Shown here: positions 15,325 through 24,757 of the stretch, in pieces
How the letters are laid out: every line of letters begins with the position of its first letter
How positions within the stretch are numbered: position 1 is the first letter of the stretch
Source: Nesterenkonia massiliensis
GTDB lineage: Bacteria > Actinomycetota > Actinomycetes > Actinomycetales > Micrococcaceae
Direction of reading: 5' to 3'
Assembly (NCBI RefSeq): GCF_000455245.1
Contig: NZ_HG005165.1
Location: 651,828 to 689,642 of the forward strand
DNA: 37,815 nt
The notes under the pieces: generated by a model
What the model was told of the DNA's origin: nothing
The model's input: the letters and a program-made list of their open reading frames with translations, nothing else
Database searches by the model: none
Position numbers and translations under genes: made by a program

Positions 15325-15885
15325 TCAGCTACGGGAGACCAGAATCTCGGCACTGGAGGCCTCACCGTCTTCGTCGTCGTCCATATCCGGCTCACCTGGG
15401 CCGAGGTGAATCGCGCGGATTATGCCGTCGGGCAGTCCCAGCAGCTGCTCAGCGCGAATGAAGAGCTCCCGCCAGATCTGCAGCTCTTCCTCGGTCTCGG
15501 TGCCCGGCAGGGAGACGAAGGGGGCACGACCCTCAGCCAGCAGCCGGTGTGCATTGCGGTGGATATGCAGACCGAAGTCCACGATTCCGGCAGAGACCGG
15601 AGTCCCGTTGCTCATCACCTTGTCCTGGGTGCGGCAGAGCCGGCGGGGGCTGATGAAGCTGCTCGGCGGCTCCACCAGATGCTGGTCCACCATCAGCGAC
15701 CAGTTGCAGCTTGTGCTCTTGGACGCGGTGCCACCGCCCAGTGCCTGCACCCGGAGGCCGAACTCCCCGTGCAGTACTGCAAGGAACTCCAGAGTCTCAG
15801 GGGTGAAAAGCTCTGCCTGGCGTGGAACCTCCGGCCCGGCGAGCGTGACCGTCTGCTGTGAGGTCTCCTCAGTGGTGATAGTCAT
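15325..15885 (-). pseudogene. aceB: Internally deleted malate synthase gene
   Basis: The 186-codon frame begins like malate synthase A (LAGPEVPRQAELFTPETLEF, LAVLHGEF), then jumps to a segment matching the middle of the enzyme (GTPVSAGIVDFGLHIHRNAH, LLAEGRAPFVSLPGTETEEE, LGLPDGIIRAIHL) and ends without the C-terminal half. About 200 residues are missing inside and about 250 at the end, and conserved residues have drifted (the PYFYLPK segment has become PFVSLPG). AAGGAG still precedes the ATG and the frame is free of stops, so a product might still be made, but it cannot carry out the glyoxylate-cycle reaction. Family assignment is from motif memory. Confidence 0.65.
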
Positions 15886-15988
15886 GGCGAATCTCCTTTG
15901 ATTCCTGGTCCGCTATCGGTTGGTCCCTGTTCGGTGACAACCACCAGTTTTCGCCAGGCCACAACCCCGATTCCAGGGATACTGAGGG

Positions 15989-16025
15989 AAAGATCCGCGA
16001 TTCTTTGCGAATCTCAAAGATCCGC
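15989..16025. repeat. 10-bp direct repeat around a small palindrome, upstream of the malate synthase remnant
   Basis: AAAGATCCGC occurs at 15989-15998 and 16016-16025. Between the copies lies GATTC-TTTGC-GAATC. It sits about 100 bases before the start of the aceB remnant on the minus strand, so it could be a leftover operator. Direct repeats of this size can also come from deletion events. Confidence 0.45.
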
Positions 16026-16044
16026 CATAACCAGCACTTCTCTG

Positions 16045-16176
16045 GAAGGGCGCCCGCCCGGTGATCGCGGCGGCGGCCTTCTCACCGATCAGCACCGAAG
16101 GCGCGTTGGTGTTCCCGGAGATCACCTGCGGCATGATCGAGGCATCTGCCACCCGCAAACCGTTGAGGCCGCGCAC
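16045..16176 (-). pseudogene. C-terminal remnant of a GMC oxidoreductase (choline dehydrogenase-like)
   Basis: The minus-strand frame reads [20 protein letters not shown] then [17 protein letters not shown]. This is the C-terminal FAD-binding signature of GMC oxidoreductases such as BetA ([28 protein letters not shown]). Only about 40 of some 530 residues remain, and the frame then runs into unrelated sequence. It starts 19 bases after the trmB stop and so marks a deletion edge. Confidence 0.7.
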
Positions 16177-16195
16177 TAGCGCGTATCCCTATTGC

Positions 16196-17047
16196 CTATT
16201 CAGAACGCAGATAGGTGAGGTCGAAGATTTGTCGTCCGACGTTAAGGGCTTTGGCCTCGAAATCGGTAAGCACCCGGCCCTCGAACCGTGGCGCCCAGCC
16301 GCCTTCGTGATCCAGTGCTTCTTCCAGCGGCAGCGGGTGAGTTTCCTTGCCCAGGCTGCGTGCGTCCAGGTCATCCAGACGGACCCGGGTCAACGCAGAT
16401 TCCTCACCGGTCCGTTCGCCTGCGTGCGGATTGGTGAAGGACGACGACGCCGAAATCACCTCGCGCATCTGCACGGCGTAGTCAGACCAGTCAGTGGCCA
16501 GCCGCCAGCGTCCACCGGGGGCGATCACCCGGGCAGCCTTCTCCACAAAGGCCGGCTGCACCAGCCGGCGCTTATTGTGCTTCTTCTTATGCCAGGGGTC
16601 GGGGAAGAAGATCCATAGCTCAGCAACTGATGCTGCCGGCAGCAGGTGGTCCATCAGCTCCACTGCATCAATGCAGGCCACCCGGACATTGGTGAGTCCT
16701 TCGCGGCGGATCCGCGCAGCCAGCTGCGCAGCGCCGGGCCGGTAGACCTCGATGGCGAGGAAATTGGTCTCGGGATTGTTGGCGGCGGCCGCGGAGACTG
16801 CCTCACCAGAACCGGAGCCGATCTCTACGATCAGCGGAGCATCGCCGTGGCCGCCGAAGCGTGAGTATTCGGCTTCCCAGTCGATGCTGAAACCGGGAGC
16901 CACCGAGGTATCGCGGTCACCGTGCGGCACATCCAGCAGTTCCTGCCCCAGGGCGGCGTCCCAGGATCGTTGGTAGCTGGGCTTGAGCTTATTGCTGCGT
17001 CGGACGAAGGACAGCGGTTTGCGAAGGTGTGCGGAATCCTGGGGCAT
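16196..17047 (-). CDS. trmB: tRNA (guanine-N7-)-methyltransferase
   Basis: A 283-residue SAM-dependent enzyme that makes m7G46 in tRNA variable loops. The SAM site IVEIGSGSGEAVSAAA lies near 75, AIEVYRPGAAQLAARI near 97, and the signature FFPDPWHKKKHNKRRLV near 150 is nearly unchanged from the family. The C-terminal T-F/Y-E segment appears as VLTDFEAKALNVGRQIFDL. The ATG at 17047 shares its first base with the stop of the upstream penicillin-binding protein gene (TGATG), so translation is probably coupled. The protein has a longer N-terminus than enterobacterial TrmB, as is usual in actinobacteria. Confidence 0.93.
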   Translation of the reverse strand: MPQDSAHLRKPLSFVRRSNKLKPSYQRSWDAALGQELLDVPHGDRDTSVAPGFSIDWEAEYSRFGGHGDAPLIVEIGSGSGEAVSAAAANNPETNFLAIEVYRPGAAQLAARIRREGLTNVRVACIDAVELMDHLLPAASVAELWIFFPDPWHKKKHNKRRLVQPAFVEKAARVIAPGGRWRLATDWSDYAVQMREVISASSSFTNPHAGERTGEESALTRVRLDDLDARSLGKETHPLPLEEALDHEGGWAPRFEGRVLTDFEAKALNVGRQIFDLTYLRSE

Positions 17048-18984
17048 CAGTTTAGGATATCGCGGGCTCCGGTGAGGAATCGGTGCAGCAGCGGCCCATT
17101 GGTCGATCCACCGAACTCGCCTTCCTCTAAGAAGATCGCCACCGCCAGGTCCCCCTGGATGGCGATCACCCAGGTATGGGCGTAGGTATCGTCACCCTCG
17201 CCTGCCTCGGCGGTGCCGGTCTTGGCATAGACATGCTCCCCGGGCACCGGATCCATCGATGACAGGGTGCCGAAATTCACCGTGTCCGTCATCAGCGTCA
17301 TCAGCTGCTCGGCTTCTTCAGCACTGAGCTGACCTTCGGGCGCTCGGGGCTCCTGCGGGACCACCAGGTGAGGGTGGACAGTTTCACCTGCGGCGATGGA
17401 GGCCGCAACGGTAGCCATGCCCAGCGCCGAGGATTCCACCACACCCTGGCCGAAGAGATTGGCTGCGTGCAGATTCAGGTCGCTGTCATCGGGTACCGAG
17501 CCCATAATGGCTGGCACTCCGATGCGCGGTTCCTGCAGCAGGCCAAGGTCCACGGCTGCCTGGTGCAGATCAGCGCTGGTGACATCGTCGTAAGCGGCAG
17601 CAAAGAGGGTGTTGCAGGAGACTGCCAGCAGATCCCGGAAACGGTGGGTACCGATGTACTCACCGGGATAGCCTGGCACATTGCTGAAGACCTGGCCGTG
17701 GACCGTTGTCCTGGCAGGGCATGAGACTTGAGAATCAGGGCTCAGTCCATCGCGCAGCATCGCCAGGGCAGAGACCATCTTGAAGGTGGACCCGGGAGCG
17801 AAGGAGCTCTGCGTAGCCGTTTCCACGAAATTCTCCTCCGGGCTGTGGCTGGCCGCGGCCAGGATCCCGCCGTCGGAGGGTCGGATTGCCACCAGCGCGG
17901 AGGTGACATCCTGCTCGCCGGTGATCTGCTGAGCCAGCTCCTGCAGCCGCGGGTTCATAGTAGTAGGGATGTCCTGGCCGGTCTGCGGCTCAACTGACCA
18001 GAGGGTCTCGCCGTCCTTATGAATGCGCATCCCGGGAACACCGCGCAGCTGATCTTCGCGGCTGGCCTGAATACCGGAGGTCCCCACCATGTCACCCACC
18101 TGCAGCGTGGGGTCGTTCTCGATATGTTCGGCGGTCACCGGGTCCACGCGGCCCAGCAGCAGCGGGGCGAAGTCCCGGGTGGGCGCTAGGGACCGGGTGC
18201 CGGGAACGGCGACGGCCCCGGGGATCCCTTCAATATCCGCCACGGAGATATCGGTACTGTCTCGGCGGATGGTAATAGCATCAACAAAAGCCTGCTCGCC
18301 GTAGGCCATCACCTTTTCGGTGTAGGACTCCTCGTTGATCCCCACTGCGGCCGCCAGCTGCGCCGCTGCAGCCCGGTACGCGTCTTCTGAGTCTTCGGCT
18401 TCGCTGAGCTGAGTCTTATCCAACCCGAGGGTCACCACATCCCGGTTGTAGACCAGGGCCCTGCCGTTGTCGTCCATGATGCGACCGCGTTCGGCGCTGG
18501 TGGTGACCAGCCCGATGCCCTCATGGCCGGCATAGTCAGGAAGCAGGGTCTCGGCAGTAGCTTCTGCGTGCCACACATCAGCTTCAGCGTCATAGCTGAA
18601 TTCCGCTGTTGTGGTGTAGGTCCATTCCTCTCCGCTGATGCCCAGCTCGCCGAGGTCCCAGCGGTGTTCATAGGTGATCTCAGCGGTGGGAGCCCGAGGT
18701 GAGTCCTCCGGCGGTTCGAGCACATCGATCTGCGCCACGGTCACCTCGGGAGTCAGCTCCCCGAAGGGCTCATGCAGGTTCTCCGCTGCTTGGCTCAGCG
18801 TTTCCGCAGAGCCGGAAGCGAAGCTGACCTGGGAGAAGTCACCGCTGGAGAGCGCCCGTGCAAGGGACTGAGCAAAGGAGTCCACGGTAGCGGGAGGATC
18901 CTCCCCGCAAGAGGTGATGAGCACAGCCCCGGCGAGGGCAGCGGAAGCTACGAACAGACGACGACGGCGACGCAAGGAGAACAC
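17047..18984 (-). CDS. MecA-like penicillin-binding protein (lipoprotein D,D-transpeptidase)
   Basis: A 645-residue class B penicillin-binding protein that crosslinks peptidoglycan outside the membrane. A lipoprotein-type signal (basic start, hydrophobic stretch, LITSC at about 22-26) leads to an NTF2-like MecA_N domain at about 32-150, a dimerisation domain to about 330, and a transpeptidase domain to the end. The active-site motifs are S399-T-F-K402, S456-C-N458 and K588-T-G590. The GTG start at 18984 is preceded by CATACT at six bases, so it may be leaderless. The order with trmB is a short operon. PBPs of this build occur widely in actinobacteria and need not imply acquired resistance. 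Confidence 0.92.
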   Translation of the reverse strand: MFSLRRRRRLFVASAALAGAVLITSCGEDPPATVDSFAQSLARALSSGDFSQVSFASGSAETLSQAAENLHEPFGELTPEVTVAQIDVLEPPEDSPRAPTAEITYEHRWDLGELGISGEEWTYTTTAEFSYDAEADVWHAEATAETLLPDYAGHEGIGLVTTSAERGRIMDDNGRALVYNRDVVTLGLDKTQLSEAEDSEDAYRAAAAQLAAAVGINEESYTEKVMAYGEQAFVDAITIRRDSTDISVADIEGIPGAVAVPGTRSLAPTRDFAPLLLGRVDPVTAEHIENDPTLQVGDMVGTSGIQASREDQLRGVPGMRIHKDGETLWSVEPQTGQDIPTTMNPRLQELAQQITGEQDVTSALVAIRPSDGGILAAASHSPEENFVETATQSSFAPGSTFKMVSALAMLRDGLSPDSQVSCPARTTVHGQVFSNVPGYPGEYIGTHRFRDLLAVSCNTLFAAAYDDVTSADLHQAAVDLGLLQEPRIGVPAIMGSVPDDSDLNLHAANLFGQGVVESSALGMATVAASIAAGETVHPHLVVPQEPRAPEGQLSAEEAEQLMTLMTDTVNFGTLSSMDPVPGEHVYAKTGTAEAGEGDDTYAHTWVIAIQGDLAVAIFLEEGEFGGSTNGPLLHRFLTGARDILN

Positions 18985-19127
18985 TCATCAAGTATGGAGG
19001 TTTTCTTCAGGTCGTGGGGGACATCGTGTGAAAAATGTTCCCTCGTGCCGCTGACATGGATAAACTCCGCAAAGAATCACTGCACTGACGGGGTCAATAC
19101 TAAAAAGCACCTGCGAAAGGACACTTG

Positions 19128-20087
19128 ATGCCGAGCCACGACGACCCCCGTCCGCGAGCCCGAATCCACCTCAGAGCACGAACCGGAGCGCAGGGGCGTC
19201 ATCGTACGCTTCCTGGGCGGGATCGAGCGGATCGGTAAGCTGCTGCCGCATCTGATCATCACCGTCATGCTCGGGGTCGCCGTGGCCGAGGGATCCGGGC
19301 TGATCAGCGCAGCCATCCGGGTGGCGGTCTCGAGGGTCTCCCGCAGCTGGCTGACTTTCACTGTGGCTGTGGTGGGCGTGACCGGATCTGTGGCCTCCGA
19401 TGCTATCTACATCATCTTGATTCCCTTAGCGGCGGCGGCGTTCAAAGCGGTGGGACGTTCGGCAGTCCTCGGCGCCATCGTTGCCTTCGGCTCGGCATCG
19501 GCCAGATATAACGCCTCATTGCTGATTACCGCTTCAGATCCACTGTTCGCTGGCATCTCCACCGCTGCCGCCGAGCTGATCGAGGAAGACTACGTGGTCT
19601 CCCCCATCGCCAACTACTTCTTCGCTGCTGCCTCCGCGGTAGTACTGGTTGCGGTGGTGACTCTGGTGACGGAGCTCCTGCTGGTGAAGATGACCGAGCG
19701 GATGCGCAAAGAAGAGGACGCCGCTGGGGGCGCGGCCACTGCTGTACTCGCTGCAGGTCGGCCGGCGCAGGTTGCCGATGCGCAGGACTCGGTGCACAAG
19801 ACCGGGACCGCTACTGGCGGAACCGCCGAAGGCACCGCTGGCGAGGGCGGAGCAACAAGCGCCGACCAGCGAGGAGGAGCTGCTGAGCTATTCCGCGCAG
19901 GAGGTGCGCGCCCTACTTCGCCCTGGCGCTGGGATATCTCCAGCGTTATTACCCGAAAGCCGGTGTGGGAACCCTGCTCTCGCTAACGCTACCCATTTCA
20001 GTGGCGCTGCTGGTGTCCTGGTTCCTGTTCTTCATGCTTTGGTACGCCATCTGTTTGCCACTGGGCCCGGGAGTGCCGATTCGCTAG
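19128..20087 (+). pseudogene. abgT: Broken AbgT-family transporter gene
   Basis: Pieces of an AbgT (p-aminobenzoyl-glutamate/antimetabolite) transporter lie in order but in different frames. The first is ERRGVIVRFLGGIERIGKLL in frame with a later ATG, preceded by a frame change just after the probable start at 19128, which has GAAAGGA upstream. It jumps straight to MLGVAVAEGSGLISAAIR, missing the second and third membrane regions. Then come TGSVASDAIYIILIPLAAAA, ASARYNASLLITASDPLFAG and SPIANYFFAAASAVVLV. After about 19770 the frame shifts, and the C-terminus LGYLQRYYPKAGVGTLLSLT, WYAICLPLGPGVPIR ends at TAG 20087. At least two deletions and two frameshifts are needed to explain this. Confidence 0.75.
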
Positions 20088-20108
20088 AGCATCGTCTGGG
20101 GACAGCGG

Positions 20109-20588
20109 CTACCGGTCCTGCCAGAGGACAATCTCTCTGGTGGCAGGCCGGGGCCGCTGTCCGCGGCTGAGACTGACCACATCGCCGTGGGGGCCCACCG
20201 CGAAGATCCTGGCCTGCCCAGGATTGCGCTGTGCCTGACGCAGCTGCTGACGCAACTGAGCGACCGTGTCCTCCAGTTCATCCACGCGGTTCTGCAACTG
20301 CAAGATGCGTCGGATTCCCTCCAGGGAGACGCCCTCCTGGGAGAGCTGCTGAATCTGTCGCAGCTGCTCAATGTCATAGGGAGAGTAACGCCGGTGCTTG
20401 CCGCGCTGGCGACGAGGGGTCACCAAGCCCATTCGGTCGTACTGACGCAGCGTCTGAGGGTGCATATCGGCTAGCTCTGCTGCCACGGAGGTGAAGAACA
20501 GGGGGGCGTGACGGTTCTCCGCATCGACTATTCGCGGATCCTCCGCGAACTCTGCGATATTCGCTCGCACCGTGTACCGCATGACCAT
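20109..20588 (-). CDS. hspR: Heat-shock repressor HspR (MerR family)
   Basis: A 159-residue MerR-type regulator. The DNA-binding domain at about 30-100 contains FFTSVAAELADMHPQTLRQY, DRMGLVTPRRQRGKHRRYS and the helix YDIEQLRQIQQLSQEGVSLE, followed by a coiled-coil (RVDELEDTVAQLRQQLRQAQ). HspR binds HAIR inverted repeats together with DnaK and represses the dnaK operon; two such repeats lie before dnaK in this window. AGGAGG stands six bases before the ATG at 20588. It is the last gene of the operon, 87 bases after dnaJ, and closes a negative feedback loop. Confidence 0.95.
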   Translation of the reverse strand: MVMRYTVRANIAEFAEDPRIVDAENRHAPLFFTSVAAELADMHPQTLRQYDRMGLVTPRRQRGKHRRYSPYDIEQLRQIQQLSQEGVSLEGIRRILQLQNRVDELEDTVAQLRQQLRQAQRNPGQARIFAVGPHGDVVSLSRGQRPRPATREIVLWQDR

Positions 20589-20675
20589 CGTTCACCTCCT
20601 GTGCTTGCTGTCTTCAGCCCCAGGTGCCTCCTGGCAATGGGACTGGAAGACCACTGGGCCTAGCCGACTTGTTCT

Positions 20676-21647
20676 TTACAACGCAGCCTTGGAATCTAAA
20701 TCTTTCCGAGGGTCAGTGCCTGCGGTGGCCTCCGCATAGGCCTTCACCGCGGCCAGAGCATCATCATTGAGCTCCTTGGGCACATGAACGTTGATGACGA
20801 CCAGCATGTCACCCTGACTGTTCTTGCGGCGGATCCCGTGGCCCTTCAGCCGCAGCACTCGCCCAGAGCTGGTACCTGCGGGCACCTTGATGCGGACTTT
20901 TTCGCCGTGCACCGTAGGAACTTCCACAGTGGCTCCGAGGGCCGCTTCATCGAAGGTCACCGGCAAGTGGATGCGGATATTGTCTCCGTCGCGCTCAAAG
21001 AATGGGTGCGACTGGATCGAGACCTCCACGAGCAGATCGCCGGTGCCGCCTGGACCCTGCTGGCCCTTGCCCTTGACGCGGACCTTCTGGCCTTCTTTGA
21101 TGCCCGGTGGGATGCGCACATCAATGACATTGCCATTGGGCTCGCGCAGCCCCACGGTGGTGCCGCGGACGGCGCCTTTGAAGGAGATCGTGGTCTTGGC
21201 GGTACGGTCAGCCCCCTTGGGCGAGCCGCCGAAACGGGATCCGAATCGGTCCCCCACTCCCCCGAAGAGATCGGAGAAGTCCGGGCCCCCGCCAAAACGG
21301 TCGCCGCCGGTTCCAGGTGCCCCTGAGAAACGGTCTCCGAAGAGTCCGCCAAAGATATCCTCGAATCCGGCGGTGCCAGAGCCCGGGGCACCCGCGGAGA
21401 AGCGGGCGCCCGAGCCCATGGCACGGATCGCGTCATACTGCTGACGCTGTTCAGGATCGGAGAGCACCGAATGTGCCTCGGAGATGTCCTTGAAGCGCTG
21501 TTCGGCCGCCTCGTCACCCGGGTTCTTATCCGGGTGGTACTGACGCGCCAATTTGCGGTAGGACTTCTTGATCTCCTCGGCGGTGGCCTCCTTGGAGACG
21601 CCGAGAATCGCGTAGAAGTCCTTCTCTACCCAGTCCTGTGAAGCCAT
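20676..21647 (-). CDS. dnaJ: DnaJ-type co-chaperone without zinc finger
   Basis: A 323-residue Hsp40 protein that delivers substrates to DnaK and stimulates its ATPase. The J domain (about 8-72) carries the HPD motif in YHPDKNPG. A Gly/Phe-rich part follows (about 90-165, with repeated DRFGG/SDLFGG units), then the two C-terminal substrate-binding domains (GLREPNGNVIDVRIPPGIKE; VPTVHGEKVRIKVPAGTSSG). The four CxxCxGxG zinc-finger repeats are absent, so it resembles CbpA/DnaJ2 types rather than classical DnaJ. The start is ATG 21647 with AAAGGAG; the longer frame upstream only runs through a palindromic element. Confidence 0.93.
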   Translation of the reverse strand: MASQDWVEKDFYAILGVSKEATAEEIKKSYRKLARQYHPDKNPGDEAAEQRFKDISEAHSVLSDPEQRQQYDAIRAMGSGARFSAGAPGSGTAGFEDIFGGLFGDRFSGAPGTGGDRFGGGPDFSDLFGGVGDRFGSRFGGSPKGADRTAKTTISFKGAVRGTTVGLREPNGNVIDVRIPPGIKEGQKVRVKGKGQQGPGGTGDLLVEVSIQSHPFFERDGDNIRIHLPVTFDEAALGATVEVPTVHGEKVRIKVPAGTSSGRVLRLKGHGIRRKNSQGDMLVVINVHVPKELNDDALAAVKAYAEATAGTDPRKDLDSKAAL

Positions 21648-21662
21648 AGCGTCTCCTTTCTC

Positions 21663-21730
21663 GTTCCGCGGGCGGGGGAACCCGCCACGCTTTCGGTCTG
21701 CTGCAGTGGCGCGGACCAACACGCCTGAAG
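21663..21730 (+). repeat. REP-like palindromic element, copy A, between grpE and dnaJ
   Basis: The core GTTCCGCGGGCGGGGGAA plus CCCGCCACGCTTTCGG (21663-21696) is found again in reverse orientation at 28582-28616 with one substitution and one inserted base. A second shared block CACGCCTGAAG lies at 21720-21730. A GGCGGG/CCCGCC stem with a four-base loop is at 21671-21686. It sits inside the heat-shock operon and could act as a partial terminator or processing site. Confidence 0.6.
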
Positions 21731-21743
21731 GCGATTGTTGATA

Positions 21744-22547
21744 TTACTGCTGAGCTCCGCTGGAGACGATCACCTGTGCTGCACGCAGCAGGCGGTCGCC
21801 GTAGCGGTAGCCCGAACGGATCACGACGGCGATGTGGTCCGCCTCCACCTCGTCATGGGGCTGCTGCATGATGGCCTCATGCTCAGTGGGATCAAAGGCC
21901 TCACCCACCGCACCCACGGTTTCCAGACCCTGCGCGGTCAGCGCAGATTCCAGTCGGGCAGCAATATGCGCGAAGGGACCATCCTCGAGGTCACCGGCCT
22001 GACGGGCAGCGGCGATGTCATCGAGTACCGGCATCAGTTCGGCGATCAGCTGACCCTTGGTGCGGTCCTTCTCCAAGGCCCGGTCACGCTCTACGCGGCG
22101 CCGGTAGTTGACGTATTCGGCCTGCACTCGGCGCAGATCGTTCTCCAGCTCCGCTTCCCGGTCGTAACCCTGGGCAGCGAGCTCCTCCTCGGCAGCCTCG
22201 ATACGTGACTCCGGTTCGGTTTCACTGCCGCCGATCGCTTCATCAAGAGGCACCTCGCGCAGCTCAGGCTCTTCGCTCAGTTCAGGATCCTCACCCGGCA
22301 GCGGCTCGTGGAGATCGCCTTCTTCTCCAGCCGGAGCCGCGTGGGCCTGCTGGACCTCGATGGACTCCTCGGGGGCATCTGCCAGTATCCGCTCGGCTTC
22401 TGCCAGTGGGTCTGCAGCAGGATCGGTGCCTGCGGCTTCACGGTCTTCGGCGGTGGCCTCGCCGGTAGCTTTGTCATCCCGTGCCGGGGTCGGATCGGGG
22501 ATGCCGTCCTGGGGGGATTTCTCCGGGTTGTACTTGTCCTCTGCCAT
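21744..22547 (-). CDS. grpE: Nucleotide exchange factor GrpE
   Basis: A 267-residue co-chaperone that releases ADP from DnaK. The first 130 residues are strongly acidic and low in complexity, longer than in most GrpE proteins (about 180-220 residues in total). The coiled-coil begins at LENDLRRVQAEYVNYRRRVE and leads to the beta-domain signature (GVGEAFDPTEHEAIMQQP-like VGEAFDPTEHEAIMQQP, VVIRSGYRYGDRLLRAAQV). GGGAGGG precedes the ATG at 22547. It is the second gene of the operon, separated from dnaK by a hairpin of 13 pairs. Confidence 0.95.
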   Translation of the reverse strand: MAEDKYNPEKSPQDGIPDPTPARDDKATGEATAEDREAAGTDPAADPLAEAERILADAPEESIEVQQAHAAPAGEEGDLHEPLPGEDPELSEEPELREVPLDEAIGGSETEPESRIEAAEEELAAQGYDREAELENDLRRVQAEYVNYRRRVERDRALEKDRTKGQLIAELMPVLDDIAAARQAGDLEDGPFAHIAARLESALTAQGLETVGAVGEAFDPTEHEAIMQQPHDEVEADHIAVVIRSGYRYGDRLLRAAQVIVSSGAQQ

Positions 22548-22572
22548 GAGCTAAGGCCCTCCCTTCGGTCTG

Positions 22573-22609
22573 AGGATGCGCCCGCCCCTAAATGGAGCGG
22601 GCGCATCCT
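22573..22609 (-). terminator. Hairpin between dnaK and grpE
   Basis: AGGATGCGCCCGC (22573-22585) pairs exactly with 22597-22609 over 13 bases, with an 11-base loop. No T-run follows on the minus strand. It probably acts as an attenuator or a processing/stability element that lets dnaK be made in excess over grpE and dnaJ. Confidence 0.65.
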
Positions 22610-22649
22610 GCTGGTCTTCGAGAAGCGGGTCAGACGGTAATCGCCGTGA

Positions 22650-24509
<1,860 letters not shown>

Positions 24510-24554
24510 GGGGACTCCTTTCGTCAGAGCTTTTGAAGCCTGTCACTTTCGCTT

Positions 24555-24575
24555 ATTGAGTGAACTGGACTCAAG
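24555..24575. promoter_or_regulatory. HAIR (HspR operator) proximal to dnaK
   Basis: ATTGAGT, seven bases, ACTCAAG matches the HspR inverted repeat CTTGAGT-N7-ACTCAAG in 12 of 14 positions. It overlaps the -10 box and the expected transcription start of dnaK. Confidence 0.85.
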
Positions 24576-24602
24576 TCTTCAACGAACACTCTCAGCTGTC
24601 AA
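24574..24602 (-). promoter_or_regulatory. dnaK operon promoter
   Basis: On the minus strand TTGACA (24602-24597) is followed after 17 bases by AAGACT (24579-24574). The -35 box is perfect; the -10 box is weak, as expected for a promoter under repression. The two HspR sites lie on either side. Confidence 0.6.
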
Positions 24603-24607
24603 ACTGA

Positions 24608-24628
24608 CTTGAGTGAGTTCGACTCAAC
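24608..24628. promoter_or_regulatory. HAIR (HspR operator) distal to dnaK
   Basis: CTTGAGT, seven bases, ACTCAAC matches the HspR consensus in 13 of 14 positions. It lies just upstream of the -35 box, 53 bases centre to centre (about five helical turns) from the proximal site, so the two could be bound on one face of the DNA. Confidence 0.88.
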
Positions 24629-24691
24629 TTTGCGTCGATGATTATAACGACGCCGCCCCTCGCTTCATTCCCGCCGCACCCACTTGTGCAT

Positions 24692-24729
24692 GAAAAAGCT
24701 CGCGCACCCGGGGTACGGATGCGCGAGCT
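24692..24729 (-). terminator. Intrinsic terminator of gabD
   Basis: AGCTCGCGCA (24697-24706) pairs exactly with 24720-24729, with a 13-base loop. Read on the minus strand the stem is followed by TTTTTCA. It stands 28 bases after the gabD stop. Confidence 0.85.
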
Positions 24730-24757
24730 GGGGTGTGATGGCAGCCTGGGCCGGGAC

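Noticed and set aside
21648-21722. Longer DnaJ start at 21722
   Set aside because: The extra 25 residues only translate a palindromic repeat; AAAGGAG stands right before ATG 21647.
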